Origin: Pholiota molesta
Taxonomy: Eukaryota > Basidiomycota > Agaricomycetes > Agaricales > Strophariaceae
Assembly (NCBI GenBank): GCA_014925825.1
Contig: JACGCK010000162.1
Location: 1-64,000 of the forward strand
Direction: 5' to 3'
Length of the DNA: 64,000 nucleotides
Each line of letters begins with the position of its first letter. The first letter of the stretch is position 1. Made by a program: the position numbers and the translations under genes. This document shows, in pieces, positions 10,252 through 22,345 of the stretch. Below the pieces are notes generated by a model, which worked only from the letters and a program-made list of their open reading frames with translations, was not told where the DNA came from and did no database searches.

Positions 10252-12600
10252 TCAATGCGATCGATACTGGGCAACATAGGCCTTATCATCGCTGCTCAGA
10301 CCAAACTCAAATTTCTCGAATATATGAGTCGCTTCATGGAATTCCCTCTTAATGATCTCCATTGTTTCCGCTGAATGAGGAGTGATAGAGGCTTTGAATG
10401 GGCATGGGCCAGTCAAGATACCCTACAGGATGGTGTATGCATTAGAGCATGAGAAAGATCCTCGCATGGCTGGAACTTGGAAGTATGAAACTAGCTCACC
10501 TTTTGGTAATCGTTAACGTCCACGTCGATAAGTTTGCCAGTGGCGGAATCAGTTGCGGGGGCAAAGCTGAACGCCCATAACAGCCTCATAGTATTGATGT
10601 TCTGCCAATGAGAGCGTAAAGAAGACTATTTCCGAGCGAATGAGAAAATAATAACATACAATCGAGTTCTGTGCAAGGTGGATTCCGGGGCAAATTCGCT
10701 GCCGTCACGAAATTGTCAGGATCCATGATAGTGAAAGCATAATCAACTATATTCACTCTTCCACATCCAAATGCGAGATTAGGCCTCAAATCACTTCCAT
10801 CAACGCCGGGTTTCGTGCCATTCTCAGTGAGCAGGTACCGTTCAGGATCGAAGACATCAGGGTTGTCATACAACACTGGTTGTCAAATGAGGTTAAGAAG
10901 ATAGCAAAGAATATCATCCATGCTCGCCTGGGTCGTGGAAGATACCCCCTGATATCAGTTGATGAACTCAGTCTTTGGGTATCCCTAGTATTAAATTCGG
11001 ATGGACAGACGCACAAATATTGACGAAGATGGTGGAGCCTTCAGGGATGATGAAACCTTTGTACTGCAAAGTGTCGTTAGTGACTATTCGGGCTGATATG
11101 GACAAAAAGGCGATACAATTACCTCTTCCTGGGCAATGTTAGCATGGGGTACCATCAGTGGTGCAACGGGGCGGAATCGGTGAGTCTTGAAGACGAAGTC
11201 AGTACAAATATCACCAGATTTTTGTAAAAATGCTGGAATCCGAAGAATGAGACTCTCACCTCCCGTATTATAGCCCTGATGTAAGGTAAATTTTGAAGAT
11301 CATCCAAGGTGGGAAATCTTTGGCGACCAACGACGCGATTGAGCTCTTCTTGAGCTTTCTTCTGCGTCTCTGGGAAAGCAATCATGGCAAGAATCACGGA
11401 TTGAAGGAACGAGGATGTTGTGTCGGAAGCGCCTTCGATGAGAACACCCCCGAGGTACCTGAATTGAAACAGAAGCAAAGGTCAATACTTGACTGCCGTA
11501 TCAGATTGGCGATCACATACCCGGTAATCTCCCTATCTATACCAAACTCTTCTTGGTGTCTAAGGATCTCCTCCATATAACTTCCATTCTCCTCACCCAT
11601 TTCCACTCGCCTTCTAGTCTCGTCCAAAAGGCCAAAGTAGAGATCTCGCTGATGCTTTCGACATTGTTTGACATCAATCTTCCACTTTGCCCAGCGCTCG
11701 GGAACCTTTTGAAGGAAGGGAAGTAAATCCAAGGGCGGGGTGGCACCTGGCTCAAGAAGCAATTCCCATTTGTGCTGGGCGACGAAGAATGCTGTCGTTT
11801 CAGGGGTCTCGTATCTAGGACATCTTTTGCCATACAAGACGGACATAATGACCGAATTGGAGTACCGCCGAACGTGGGTGTAAAATGACTGCAATGTCGC
11901 GATGAGATTAGAATATAGAAACAAAATCGCTTTATTTACCTCGGGAGTTTGGAGAATGTCGTAGAGCAGCTGTGTTGATTCAGCCATTTGGATAGGAAGA
12001 TGTTTGGCAGACATTTGTGGTGTAAGGATAGTGTGGCTCATCCTGCGCAAGGTCCTCCAAGTTTCAGCTACGTTTTGGCGAAGGTAGAGTGTCAAAAAAA
12101 TGCGAATAATTCACGGTTGACATGGTTGACCTACACTAGCGAGCAAGAACCATGTTGAAACCTCCAGCAACAGAGTCTGCGATGAAGCTTGCTGGACGAT
12201 CGCTCGTATTTTGACTGCGCTTGTCCATGAGCTCCTTGATGGCAGCGGGATCTGTGATCACTATGGCGGTTCCGGGGCCCATTTTGAGCTGCAACGATAA
12301 GCTCGTCAGTCACCCCTGCCAAAAGCAAGACTTGGCGACAACTCACGGAATAGATGCCTCCCCAAGTGCGTGCCCATTCGGTCAATCTAGGGGCGGAAAG
12401 GGTCACTTCAGATATTCAAGTGTAAGGACTCGGACTTACCTGATGCTTGCAAATTCCTTTGGAAACATATGCAAGTTTCCCAGGAGGGGAATGGTCGGAG
12501 GACCTGGAGGAAGCCTTGTTTCTCTGCTTCCGACATTCTTCAGCTTGAGATACGCCCAGGCAATCGCAGCGAAGAACGCGAGCATTAGCAGAGGGCCCAT
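10252..12600 (-). CDS. Cytochrome P450 monooxygenase with one in-frame stop
   Basis: ER-anchored haem-thiolate monooxygenase, substrate unknown. The N-terminal anchor MGPLLMLAFFAAIAWAYL is followed by the proline hinge LPPGPPTIPLLGN. Other P450 marks are the I-helix EGASDTTSS, the ExxR motif ETHRFRP formed across a splice, the PERF-type FDPERYLL, and the haem loop FGCGRRICPGIHLA, also formed across a splice. The first exons are 12600-12440, 12386-12347, 12288-12135 and from 12067. About a dozen introns are needed. Intron 10927-10876 is GC-AG (starts GCGAGC) and restores HDPVLYDNPDVF. The only frame consistent with both exons at the 12134/12068 intron contains TAG at 12138-12136, where the family has Tyr after LAR. 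So the locus may be a recent pseudogene, or the base may be an error. Stop is TGA at 10254-10252. Confidence 0.8.
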
Positions 12601-13654
12601 GGTAGTTGAAGTGAGAAAACACAGAGAGCATGTCGGTCTTTGTGGGGCAAGAAACTCGGAACGCCTTGTGGTGAATGACACTGTCGGAGAACACCTGACA
12701 AAGGAGAAACGTTCGCAATTGGAAGCTACACCATGGCGTTGCTGATTAGTCTCTCAAAACATACCAAATACTAGGAGTCTAAATGACATTCGACCTATAT
12801 ATATGAGGTCTGTTCCGATCTCCAAGGCCTTTTGGGAAAATTTGAAGGTTCTTATTTTTGTAGAGCCTTCAACCGGATGAGTGAGCTCCTGGAAGATCAT
12901 CCGTATGTTCGGGCATCTGGACGACAGCCGAATGCATTCGAGTTGCCCGGCTTTAACAGGACAGTGTGCGAGGGAAGTCGACGACGCAAAAGGCTGATAT
13001 GGTGATAAGCTTTTGGAAAGTCCTTGCCCCACGGAATAAGAACATGCGCCTCGTTGATACCGAGAACACAAGATTTTGTCGAAAGAAAGGGTCAAGAAGG
13101 ATGTTATCGACATCAGGAGAGACTAATCTCTGTGAAGGGAAGCACGACGGCGTACTTGACTCGAGAAATTTCGTGGTAGAGGTTGCGCCTTTGTCACTTG
13201 CAGCGGTAACAGTTTCGGCCCTAATTATAAGGGCAACAGGGTTGCTTGGTATTTTGGGAAGTCCTGGCTTCGGGTGTTTGATAAGATGCTCGAGAACAAG
13301 GACAAGACCAATCACGCGGCTGTTTTACCCCAGCCAGTTAACGCAATGAGTATTCTAGGAGTAGAGAATGAGCGTAGCACTGAAGTTTGAGGTCTATGTG
13401 GAGTCTTGTGGACCATTCAAAACCATCAAGGTAGCCTCGATCATTTCAGGGACAACAATGCGTCCTATAACAAAGCCCATGAGAGTGTTTCTCGAAGACT
13501 ATGCAAGCGCAAAGACATGAATTGAGCGAGAGAAAGCAAAGAGAAAGTAGGAGAAAGTGCCAAGCCATACATATCACCCCTGAGCAACTTAAGTTCGTGG
13601 GAATTATACAGCCGTGTAATAAGTATGGAGACATAGTCTAGGTGAAGTTGCAAC
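12601..13654. other. P450 upstream region
   Basis: A TATATATA run near 12797-12806, read on the minus strand, could serve the P450, though it is about 200 bp from the ATG. Overlapping open frames on both strands at 12953-13349 have no recognised motif and are not called. Confidence 0.35.
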
Positions 13655-13735
13655 GGGCACTTGGCACAGTGGTAGCGCGCTTGCTTCGCATTGGGTGATT
13701 GCATGAGGTCGTGAGTTCAATCCTCACAGTGTCCA
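13655..13735 (+). tRNA. tRNA-Ala (anticodon CGC) with a short intron
   Basis: The acceptor stem GGGCACT pairs with AGTGTCC, with one G-U pair. The D arm is GGCAC-AGTGGTA-GCGC, and the T arm GTGAG-TTCAATC-CTCAC is perfect. The anticodon arm reads CTTGC-TTCGCA, then a 9 nt intron TTGGGTGAT at the canonical position after nucleotide 37, then T-GCATG. The arm has one T-T mismatch. The box A and box B internal promoters are intact, and a T6 run follows. Confidence 0.85.
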
Positions 13736-13736
13736 C

Positions 13737-13742
13737 TTTTTT
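13737..13742 (+). terminator. RNA polymerase III T-run terminator
   Basis: Six consecutive T residues directly after the tRNA discriminator base. Confidence 0.75.
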
Positions 13743-14787
13743 GCCATCCAGTCTTCAAAGTCCAAAGTTCAAAGTTCACAAGTTCATATGCTCTAATCTT
13801 GCTGCTTTGTGCGTGAATTGCTATGAAGCACCAGAGCCGTTACCGTCACCCGTTCAAAAACTTTGACCTGTTATATGTAGGCTTGACCAATTTTTTAAAA
13901 ATTATCAGCATGTCAAGTTCACATTATATGGCACTGATGTGCTTGCAATTTTTTTTTTCACTAGCCAAGGCTCGACGACGCCGCTTGGATGCCGCGCGGC
14001 AGTATGCGCGTTGAGCCCAACCAAAGCCCAACTGTGGCGGGACTCCCCTCAGCTATTTCGCGCGCACGGCGCTCTCTCGCTTGTTGGATGCGCTCATAGC
14101 TCCTCAAGTTGATTGAGCTTAGAGAACCTTAGCGGACGCTGCTGCTTCAATTCGACCACTCGATTATATTGGGAGCCAAATCTGGTAAGGTAAAGCCTAC
14201 CCTTGATAGCACTGGTGCGCAGAGATGTGGTAGATATAAAATTCCTTTTGAAGTGTAATCCTGCCTAGACGTGTGTAATTTGATCGTTGTAGGATCAGCG
14301 AAGGGATAAGCCTAATTGTAGGCGTAAAGTTGAAGCTCACGGAAAGCTCAAGCCAAGTATCGGATGGCGAGTCTACTGAATCATTCCTCTGGACAATAAA
14401 CAAAACAAAGTGTAAACATAAGTACTGCTTTGACCCTGACTCACTGAATGCACCTTCAGAAACTTCGTTAATTAGGGGTATGCATTCCCCTGCGCTGGCA
14501 ACACGCCCGCATTCCCCAGAAACCCAACTACTCACGCACCATATGAGCACATGAACAGGCAAATTGGTCAATAACATGAATGTCAAGCTAAAACGGCTTA
14601 TGGTTTTCGAATTCGTGTACATTGGCTCGCGGTTCGAATCACCGTCCGCAATCCGTCATTGCGATTCCGGAAGCGTCGAAAGAGACCGATCCCCATGGGC
14701 GCAGGCCGCTGCTCAATGCCTGCACGGGGCGCAAGCGTATCTGGAGCGTGCCAGCAGCCAGCGTGAATCATCCTCGCGCATGCTTCA
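13743..14787. other. Intergenic
   Basis: No gene supported. A motif GCGGTTCGAATCACCGT at 14630-14646 looks like an isolated T arm, but no other tRNA arms surround it. Confidence 0.35.
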
Positions 14788-15947
14788 TCACGCCCACGTG
14801 GTCTTCGCGAGCGCTAAGAGGTCCTCTGCCATCGGCTGGAGCGTCAGCGGGATGGCCAGCGGACGGCGCCATCCGTGCGCCTTTCGTTGCAGGAGCATGC
14901 CAGGGACAGGCACAGGCACAAGGGGGACCGATTTGTAGTGCCGAGGCACAGCAATAGGTTCGACGACATCGAGCACACGGACAACAAGTGTAGGCCCAAG
15001 CTCTTTGTGTTCCGGGAGATTGGAGAGTTCGAACTGCACCTTGATGGAGCCTACAGAAAGCGAGATCAGCACTAGAGCGCGGATGAAAGGATGGAATGCC
15101 TGACCCGTCAGTGGATAGAAGTCAGAGTGGATCCGAGATACTTTCTGCGGAAAGAGCAGGCGGACCATCTTTGCGCGTGTGATATACGTGATTTGTTTCT
15201 TCGTTTGCTGGAGATTCAGATCGAACGGGTCGGAGAGGAGATACTGGTGTTGTCCCACTTTGTCCGAGATGTCCAATCTTTTGAGATCGGCGATAAGCGC
15301 CTCGTCGATCAGCTGCTCCGCGCGGGAGAGCGCCAGAATGGCTCTCGATTCTTTACGCTTGACCATCTCCAGCACCTTGGGGCCCCACACGTCGCCGCGC
15401 GTGCCCAGCAGGTCCCGGCCACGCGCGAACTCCGCCGCGCTCTCGCAGATCCGGAAACGCACCCCCGCGTGGAGTTCGCGCCCATCCGCGGGACTATGAA
15501 AATAGAAGAACCCTCGTGTGCCCTCAGGATAATGTGCCAGCCTAGAGCGCCCTCCCGCGTCAAACCCATATGGAAAGCGCATCCGGTGTCCGTCGATGAC
15601 CGTGTACGCGATGGGAAACACCTTCCCCGACAAATCAATCATCTCCTGGCCCACTGCCGACAATCGCTCAGGGCGTAGCGTGCGCAGCCTAAAAGTAGAT
15701 GGAGTATTTGGGGGTCGCTTGCCGGTCGCTCTTGTCGACGTCTTGGGGAGAATCAACAAACTGCGGCATGCGCTTGACGTGTGGAGAAGCGCACCGCAAG
15801 CGTCCTATATCCTAAGGGAGACGTAGGTACCTGTGCAGTATGTGCAGATGGTATGGAGCACCATGGATTCAGCGCTGGCGCAGGACGAAGATAGAGCTGG
15901 CGGCAGGACCGGTAGAGGCGAGAATGCAATAGCTGCAAGCTAAGCAT
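14788..15947 (-). CDS. Uncharacterised protein, possible mitochondrial presequence
   Basis: Two exons are proposed, 15947-15831 and 15741-14788, with an 89 bp GT-AG intron, giving 356 residues in frame. The proposed N-terminus is rich in Arg, Ser and Leu and poor in acidic residues (MLSLQLLHSRLYRSCRQLYL), as in mitochondrial presequences. The body holds HYPEGTRGFFYFH, then RFRICESAAEFARGRDLL and DVWGPKVLEMVKRK. No catalytic motif is recognised. A similar run of PxGTRGFxYxH occurs in uncharacterised Agaricomycete proteins, from general memory only. The second exon is well supported by its length and GC-rich codon use; exon 1 is an inference, and an alternative start inside exon 2 is possible. 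Function unknown. Confidence 0.5.
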
Positions 15948-16934
15948 AGCGTGCTGCGTCCGGGATAGCTTCAGTTGTTGTAAACGGCTTCGGAATGGGA
16001 AAGAACGTGTGACCTGGAGCAGTGAGCGAGAAGTGGAGGATTTGTCCAAAGGCGAAGTTCGAACGAGAGCGGCTGCGGCCCGTTGGTCACTCCAAGCCAC
16101 CTGTCACAAATCACAAGTCTCGTGTCACTGTCAAGTCACTAGTCACCAGCAGCCTGTTTCTGGCAATGATGTCCATTGTCCACCAACACTCCTGACCTTA
16201 CATGTTACATTGTACAGTGGCCCCAGAACCCGCGCTCAAGTCCCTTCAGCTAATGTCAATAGAAACTTCAAAAAGATGCGGAAAATGACGTAGGCATTTG
16301 AATGTGACTGGTGTGTCAATGAACGAGATTTCTGCGCTTTCTAATACTATCCCCGCACTTTAGGCAGTAAATTTGTCATTCCCGTAGCTGTAATCTTGCT
16401 TGTCTTCAGCGCGTACGTCGCGCTTTCGTCCAAAATGCCTTCAAAAATGCTGCAGCACAGAGGCTGAACGGGTTATTCGCGTCTGTCGACCTCAGACACA
16501 TGCAAACGGATGGAAATGCGACACTGAATTCTGTAATGGCTAGATCAATTGAATTATCCCGAAAGAAAACTTCTAGACTGGCACCCTCATGAAATCCTGG
16601 ACAATGCGGTGAAGCGTCGCCATCTACGTCAGTGCGGATACAACGAGAAGTCGAAGGCATAGCAAGGTTATTTACTTTTAAAAGAGTTTAGAGCGGGTCA
16701 CTCGAGAAAGCAATGGCAGAGAGAAGACGCCATGGCGAAATGCTGGACGCATACTAGCGCAAAAGTGCATGACATTTGAACGCGGAGGAGCAGATTGATG
16801 ACATTGACGCGTCACAATTGCCGCGCCTGTCTCCCCTTTATGGCAAATCTCCTGCCAAATGCGACAGCATTTGTCTAGGATCCTTCCCCGAGCTCTCCGG
16901 CGGGAGGCCAAAACTCCGCTCCACCGCCCGAAAG
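15948..16934. other. Divergent promoter region
   Basis: Separates the minus-strand unknown gene from the plus-strand secreted-protein gene. A short CAAGTCACTAGTCACCAG direct repeat lies near 16132. No gene supported. Confidence 0.35.
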
Positions 16935-16942
16935 TATAAAAG
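16935..16942 (+). promoter_or_regulatory. TATA box of the secreted repeat protein gene
   Basis: TATAAAAG, 65-72 bp upstream of the ATG at 17007, with no intervening ATG. Confidence 0.6.
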
Positions 16943-17006
16943 ACGGGCTCTTGGGTTGGGTCTTGACTGCGTCCTTCTCTAATCTGCCAGTTATACACGG
17001 CGAGCA

Positions 17007-20000
17007 ATGCGCCTCCCGCTTTACACGCTCTTTCTCTCCCTCGCCACTCTCTTCTCGCTCTCTCCGCCCGTGCACTCCATCCACCCTCATGCACTCAGCC
17101 GTCGAGCTCACGGACACCCTTCCCCTCCTTATGCACTGACTTCTCGCCAGCATCACGTCGCCCGTGACCTTCTGGACGTATGCATTAATGCGGACGTGAA
17201 CCTCGGTGTTAACGTCTCTCAGATACTCAACCTTGGTTCATTGCTCGGCCCTACCGATCTTGGGACAACGGTTCACCTTTGTTTATGCCTCAAAGTCAGT
17301 ATGGCCTCGTAAAAAAGCGCATATATACAAACTGATCTTTCTCTACGTTAGGATTTGAATATCTATCTCGAAACAAACGATGATATCCAAGCCCTTGTTA
17401 CGCTTTTTGGAAAAAATGTGGTCGCGGCTCTAATTACTGCACTTGTAGGCCCTCTTTTTTCCTGTTAGAACGTGTATTGAACTTGTGCAGATCGACACTT
17501 CGCCTGACGCTAAACAGTGCACCTTCCCACCAAATGCGCACCATACTTGCAATAATTCCGACCCTTGCCATTACGAATGTGATACCAATTACGTCCGGAA
17601 TGGTAATACTTGTGTCTGCGCTCCGCCAAACATCTCTTGCAACGGCGTGTGTGGTAGTTTCCCCAAGGTGAGCACTTTTTATCGCGCATATATTTACGAT
17701 ATATAGTTTTTTTTGGCCCTATCTTTATGTCGTGCTGATTTCTACACAGGGTTGTGGGTCAGCTGTGCCTGCAAAAAAGAGGGCAGAGCCAATTCGTACA
17801 CTCGCCCAGGCTAAAGCAGCTTGCAAACCCCACGAAGCTGTTTGCGGCGTTTCAGGAGGAGTTGGTGCCTTTGCTTTCGAATGCATTGATATCAGCACGA
17901 CCAAGGATAGCTGTACGGGTTCACCAGTCAATCATTCCCAATTTTTTCATTCTGAGTTTTATCATAGGTGGCGGCTGCATGGTCCCTCACCCATTCGTCG
18001 ATGAAGTGCCCGGCCATCAAACTGTCGGTAAAGATTGTGGCAATATTTCGAACGTCAAGAGTTCGACATGCTCTGCCAAAAAATGCATTGTACATTCTTG
18101 TCAAAATGGTTGGCTGCCTGATCCCACCAAGGAAGAATGCCTCTCATCTTCTACTGGCTCGAGAATGCGCCGAGTCAGAAGAAGTTCCCTTCCCTTAGTT
18201 GTTAACGCTACATCCAATGCAAATATCGACTATGGTCTTGTCACGCAACTGGTTGCTATTGTCGATGCCGTTCTTGGCCTCGGCGTCCCTCAGGCGAATT
18301 CGACCCTTTCTCCTGTACCTGCATCGTCCTCTTCGTCCTCCACGTTCTCTACCATATCTGCGATATATTCTCTTTTCAATGATGTCCGTCGCGCTACAGG
18401 AAACCTACTTGCCTCCTCCACCGTTTCCGAGTTTTTGTCTAAAACTGATAACCTCCTCGACACGAGCGCTCTCCTCAAGTCCATGTTGAATGATTGCGGA
18501 TGCATTCACAGTCTAGGGCTCTCAGACGTCTCCGCAGAGTTGACCAATCTCATCGCGTCTGTGTCTACCATGCAGAACTGGTGTTCCCATAATTCTATCA
18601 TTCCAGGTTCTAACATTCCAAGCTCCGATTCCCCTCATCAGCCAATCGTCATTGGTCTTACCGATCTACTCGCCGACCTTGGCTTCAATGGGAAGTCCGG
18701 CGCTTCTGTTAACGGCCTCGGTAACAGCTTGTCCAGTAGCGCCAACGGGTTACTCGACGACGCGAGTTTGGGCCCCAATAACTACAAGCGAACCGATGTT
18801 GCAAACATCGGAGCCAACGCGACCATAAATTCGGATCTGTTGGCGAAGATTGTCGCTCTGGTTGATCTCATCATCAATCTTCGTGGAGATACCACTTCTC
18901 TTCCAGTATCTTCCACGACTGCCACTTTACTTTCACCATCGAGTTCAACTTCTACGCTGGACGTCAATGGCCTTGTTAATTCCATCCTCATTGCCACTGT
19001 ACACATCCTTAATTCCTCGACGTCCTCCTCGCTTACCTCTTCTATCGATTATCTGGCCCAAACACTCGCCGAAGTGAATAGTTTATTGAGCCAATGCGAG
19101 TGCATAGATGGGCTTGGTCTCAATATTTTGGTCGCAGACCTCGAACGGATTGTCATTGGAGCTCTGGATGTGCAAAGCTTGTGCCACGGTCACCCCATCT
19201 TATCTTCTCCATATTCGTCATCTACCCATCCAGCAACGCCGCTTTCGAGCGCTTCGTCACCCACTGCCAGTCCTGCGGCTTCGAGTGATGTTCCAATCGT
19301 CGTTGGATTATCTGACCTCCTCTCTGACCTTGGCCTTTTGGGACCTGTGAAAAGCAGCGTAATGGTGGCTGGGTTAGAATCTGGCCTGAGCGACTCTATC
19401 AACAATTTGCTGGACGGATTGGATATTGGACCCGCTAACGCTAAACGTGAGGTTGATTCCAATCTTTCTGCGGACGTCAATGGAACCGCTGCAATCAATT
19501 CGCAGCTCAGATCCCTTTTGGAGGGACTTGTCGATTTGGTCCTCGATCTCGAAGACTCGATGAGCTCCCTTCCTCCTCCTGCTTCAGACGCGTCCACGAG
19601 TTCATTGAACGCGAACTCGGTACTGGGTGTTGCCCACTCTCTTGCGCAACTTCTTCAATCGAAGACTGTTGGGGCGCTTCTGGCTAACGTTGACGCCTTC
19701 GTCGATGCTGTATCAGCTTTGCAGGATCGGTTCACTAGTTGTGCTTGTGCGGAGTCGCTGGGGTTGGAGCAGGCGTCGAAGTACTTGCAGCTTGTCGGCG
19801 AAGCTGCTGTGGGCTTGCAGACATGGTGTGCGTCGAATTCGATTGTGGCCTCTGGCACCCCTGCGAACCCAAGTCCCACTTCGCTTGGTCCCCTTCTACC
19901 AACAGGTCTGTTTTTTTATTTTTTGTGTGGTATTCTTGGACTGAGAATCCGTGGTATAGGTGGCGGTCCGATGGTTAAGCCTCCTGCAGCACGAGTTTCT

Positions 20001-21059
20001 GCCACGACGTCTTCGATTGCGCTTCCTACCCCAGTGACTTCTTCTCCGCGTCCTTCTACATCGGCCTCGTCTGCGGTATCAGGAGATACACCTATCATTG
20101 TTGGCCTTGATTATCTTCTGGCCCGCCTTGGACTGGGCACAGGTGTCGTTACTGTTGACGGCCTCGGTGATGGTGTAGACTCTACCATTAACGGATTGTC
20201 GAACGATCTCTCGATTGGACCCGATGATCTTCGTCGTCGAGGTGTTTTCGATTGGAAACTGGTGAAGCGTCAGGGCTTGCTTAGGGAAAGAGAAGAGAAA
20301 CGGCAGATTTCTATCACGGCTATTGCGAATGCGACTGTTGACTCAGATCTACTGGTTCAAATCGAGGCGCTTGTCAACCTGATCCTTGGGTTGAACAGTG
20401 CCGCAACCTCCTTGCCACCCGCTGCACCATCGACCCCGACGGCGTCTGCGACAGCCACTCCCTCGCTACCAACCTCGTCTGCCCCATCCTCCATTTCCTC
20501 TGGTCCAACTTACACTATCGATTCTTGTCTCGTTGACAGTATCATCAACACGACCATCGCCCTTCTCTCGTCGGAGACATATGAAGAGTTGCTGGAAGAG
20601 ACTAATGCCCTCGTTTATGCAAGTACCCTCTCGCTGACGACCTTGGAAGGATGTGACTGCGTCAAGGATCTGGGGTTGGATTCGTTATACAGATACCTGA
20701 TCCAAATTGTGGACGCTTCACTGGCCCTGCAGTATTTGTGCCACAGTCATACACTGCCGCCTCTTGGGCCTTCGCCGTCTGCCGGAACGCCGTCCATTCC
20801 TCTGCCAACTCCGATTCCTGCTACCTCGTCGACGGCAGGTTCCAGCAATGGCACCACCACTTCAGATGGCGATGAGCCTCTCGTCATAGGGTTGACAAAG
20901 CTTTTGCAAGGGCTCGGGATCAATGCCAATGCCGATGTTGTTGTAGATAAATTGCTGGGGAACAGTCTTGATCATACTGTCAACTCGGTGCTCAACGACC
21001 TAGGGATTGGCCCCAATGGGGCCAGAAGACGACTCGTCGCGCGCGTAGATGAGTCGTAG
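17007..21059 (+). CDS. Secreted CPL1-domain protein with four dibasic-bounded repeats
   Basis: Six exons (17007-17294, 17352-17444, 17491-17667, 17750-17912, 17968-19905, 19960-21059), all GT-AG, encode 1252 residues. The signal peptide is LYTLFLSLATLFSLSPPVHS. A cysteine-rich N-terminal part (residues about 50-300) ends in a CPL1-like domain: ACKPHEAVCGVSGG, ECIDISTTKDSCGGCMVP, GKDCGN, then CIVHSCQNGW. CPL1-like proteins are secreted cysteine proteins of basidiomycetes. After a basic segment (RMRRVRR) come four units of about 200-265 residues (about 312-514, 515-733, 734-1000, 1001-1252). Each unit starts after or near KR/RR and has an N-glycosylation site, LVDLIL-type helix, CxCxxxLGL...C motif, Ser/Thr/Pro linker, then PIVIGL and an IGP-KR/RR end. 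Intron 5 (54 bp) is in frame without stops. The repeat domain is not one I recognise; possible Kex2-processed secreted products. Confidence 0.85.
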
Positions 21060-22345
21060 ACGCTGGTCTTTCAGCCTCGGTCCATTGCAATTCACTCGTT
21101 CTCGTGAGCTTTTTTGTCGTTTTTTTTTCACTTGACGACTGACAAATGTTACGTATGTCTTGATTTGAAGAGCCATTTGTCTTGTCTGGTGCTCGTTCGT
21201 TATTTGATTTTTCTCTCCTCTTTTTCTGTTTTCTTTTGATCTTGAGCTTCACCTTTCTTGCGACGCGATCCCACTCGTTTTCCTTTTCATTTTGACTTTA
21301 AAGCCGGTTCATATTCAGCCTTGCGATCTGGACGCTGGAACCCTAAATATTTCGCTGGACGCTAAACCCCTCGTTCCCTGACTTGTGAAAGGACACTTTT
21401 GTAACCTTGGTACTGCGCTCTTGCCGATGTTTCCCTGCTACTTTGCATAATACATATGTGGTGCTGGTGAACATCGCAACCTTTATCTGACAGGTCTCAT
21501 GCACGAACGGAGTATAACACACGCGCGCAGTCGGTCGGGAATACGAAGTTCGAACGGAGCAAACTACAGCTTGGAACCCAATATGGATGACGCTGATCAT
21601 GACTACGCCCACTCTCTTCTCCTTCTTTCGTCCTTCAACATCTCGAAATCTATTAATTTAATCTCGCTGAACATCCCAAAAATTGAATTCGAAGGCTAAT
21701 ATTCAACCAATAGCTTGCTGAGCACAACGCACATTCATCAGACGGTCTAACCATAAAGCAACAGGTTTACTATCTGCTCGCTTTACTTGTCGAATGCTCA
21801 CTATGAAACTAGTTCGACGCGTTCAGGAAGTCGCATGCTGCACCACTCCTCGCTCATTTTGGTCTGTTTAAAGAGACTATATTCAAAATACTGGCAGGCC
21901 GCCAGCCATACTGGTCCATGGCAGCCCTAGCTAGCTGGCCGCCAACTTTGAGCGCCATCTTCCAATCCTAATTGTGTTGCTGCCGTTCTCTCGCCTCTTC
22001 TTCTTCGTCCTATGACCCATGCTCGTGTACTTTCATACGATTCTCGTCTCGATTGGCACGGAGCTAGCGAATGCCCTCGGACAGATCGAACACTAAGGAT
22101 ACAGTTGGCGTTGTTGTACGTATCTTCAGAGTCTTCTGTGTCTTCATGGGCTCGGCGAAATTACAGGCCCAGCTTTATCGCTTTGCGATGACGCACGATT
22201 TCAGGAACGGTGGATCGCGAGGAATTCTATAAGATGTGGCACTACACAGGCGTTTTCGCAGGTCTCGTTCTAAACTCTGGGACGTCGCTTTCGCAATTGT
22301 CGCTCTTCTCTCTCGTTGTATCAACTTTAAACCAACTCCGACACC
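21060..22345. other. Intergenic; promoter of the dioxygenase gene
   Basis: No gene supported. From about 22060 the sequence resembles that upstream of the second dioxygenase copy (GAGGAATTCTATA motif at 22219 and near 39590), so the duplication included the promoter. TATAAG at 22227 is about 120 bp upstream of the ATG. Confidence 0.5.

Noticed and set aside
12953..13349. Overlapping open frames of about 120 residues on both strands
   Set aside because: No recognised motif, no exon partners, and it lies in the P450 upstream region.
14625..14650. T-arm-like sequence GCGGTTCGAATCACCGT
   Set aside because: No D arm, anticodon arm or acceptor stem can be built around it.
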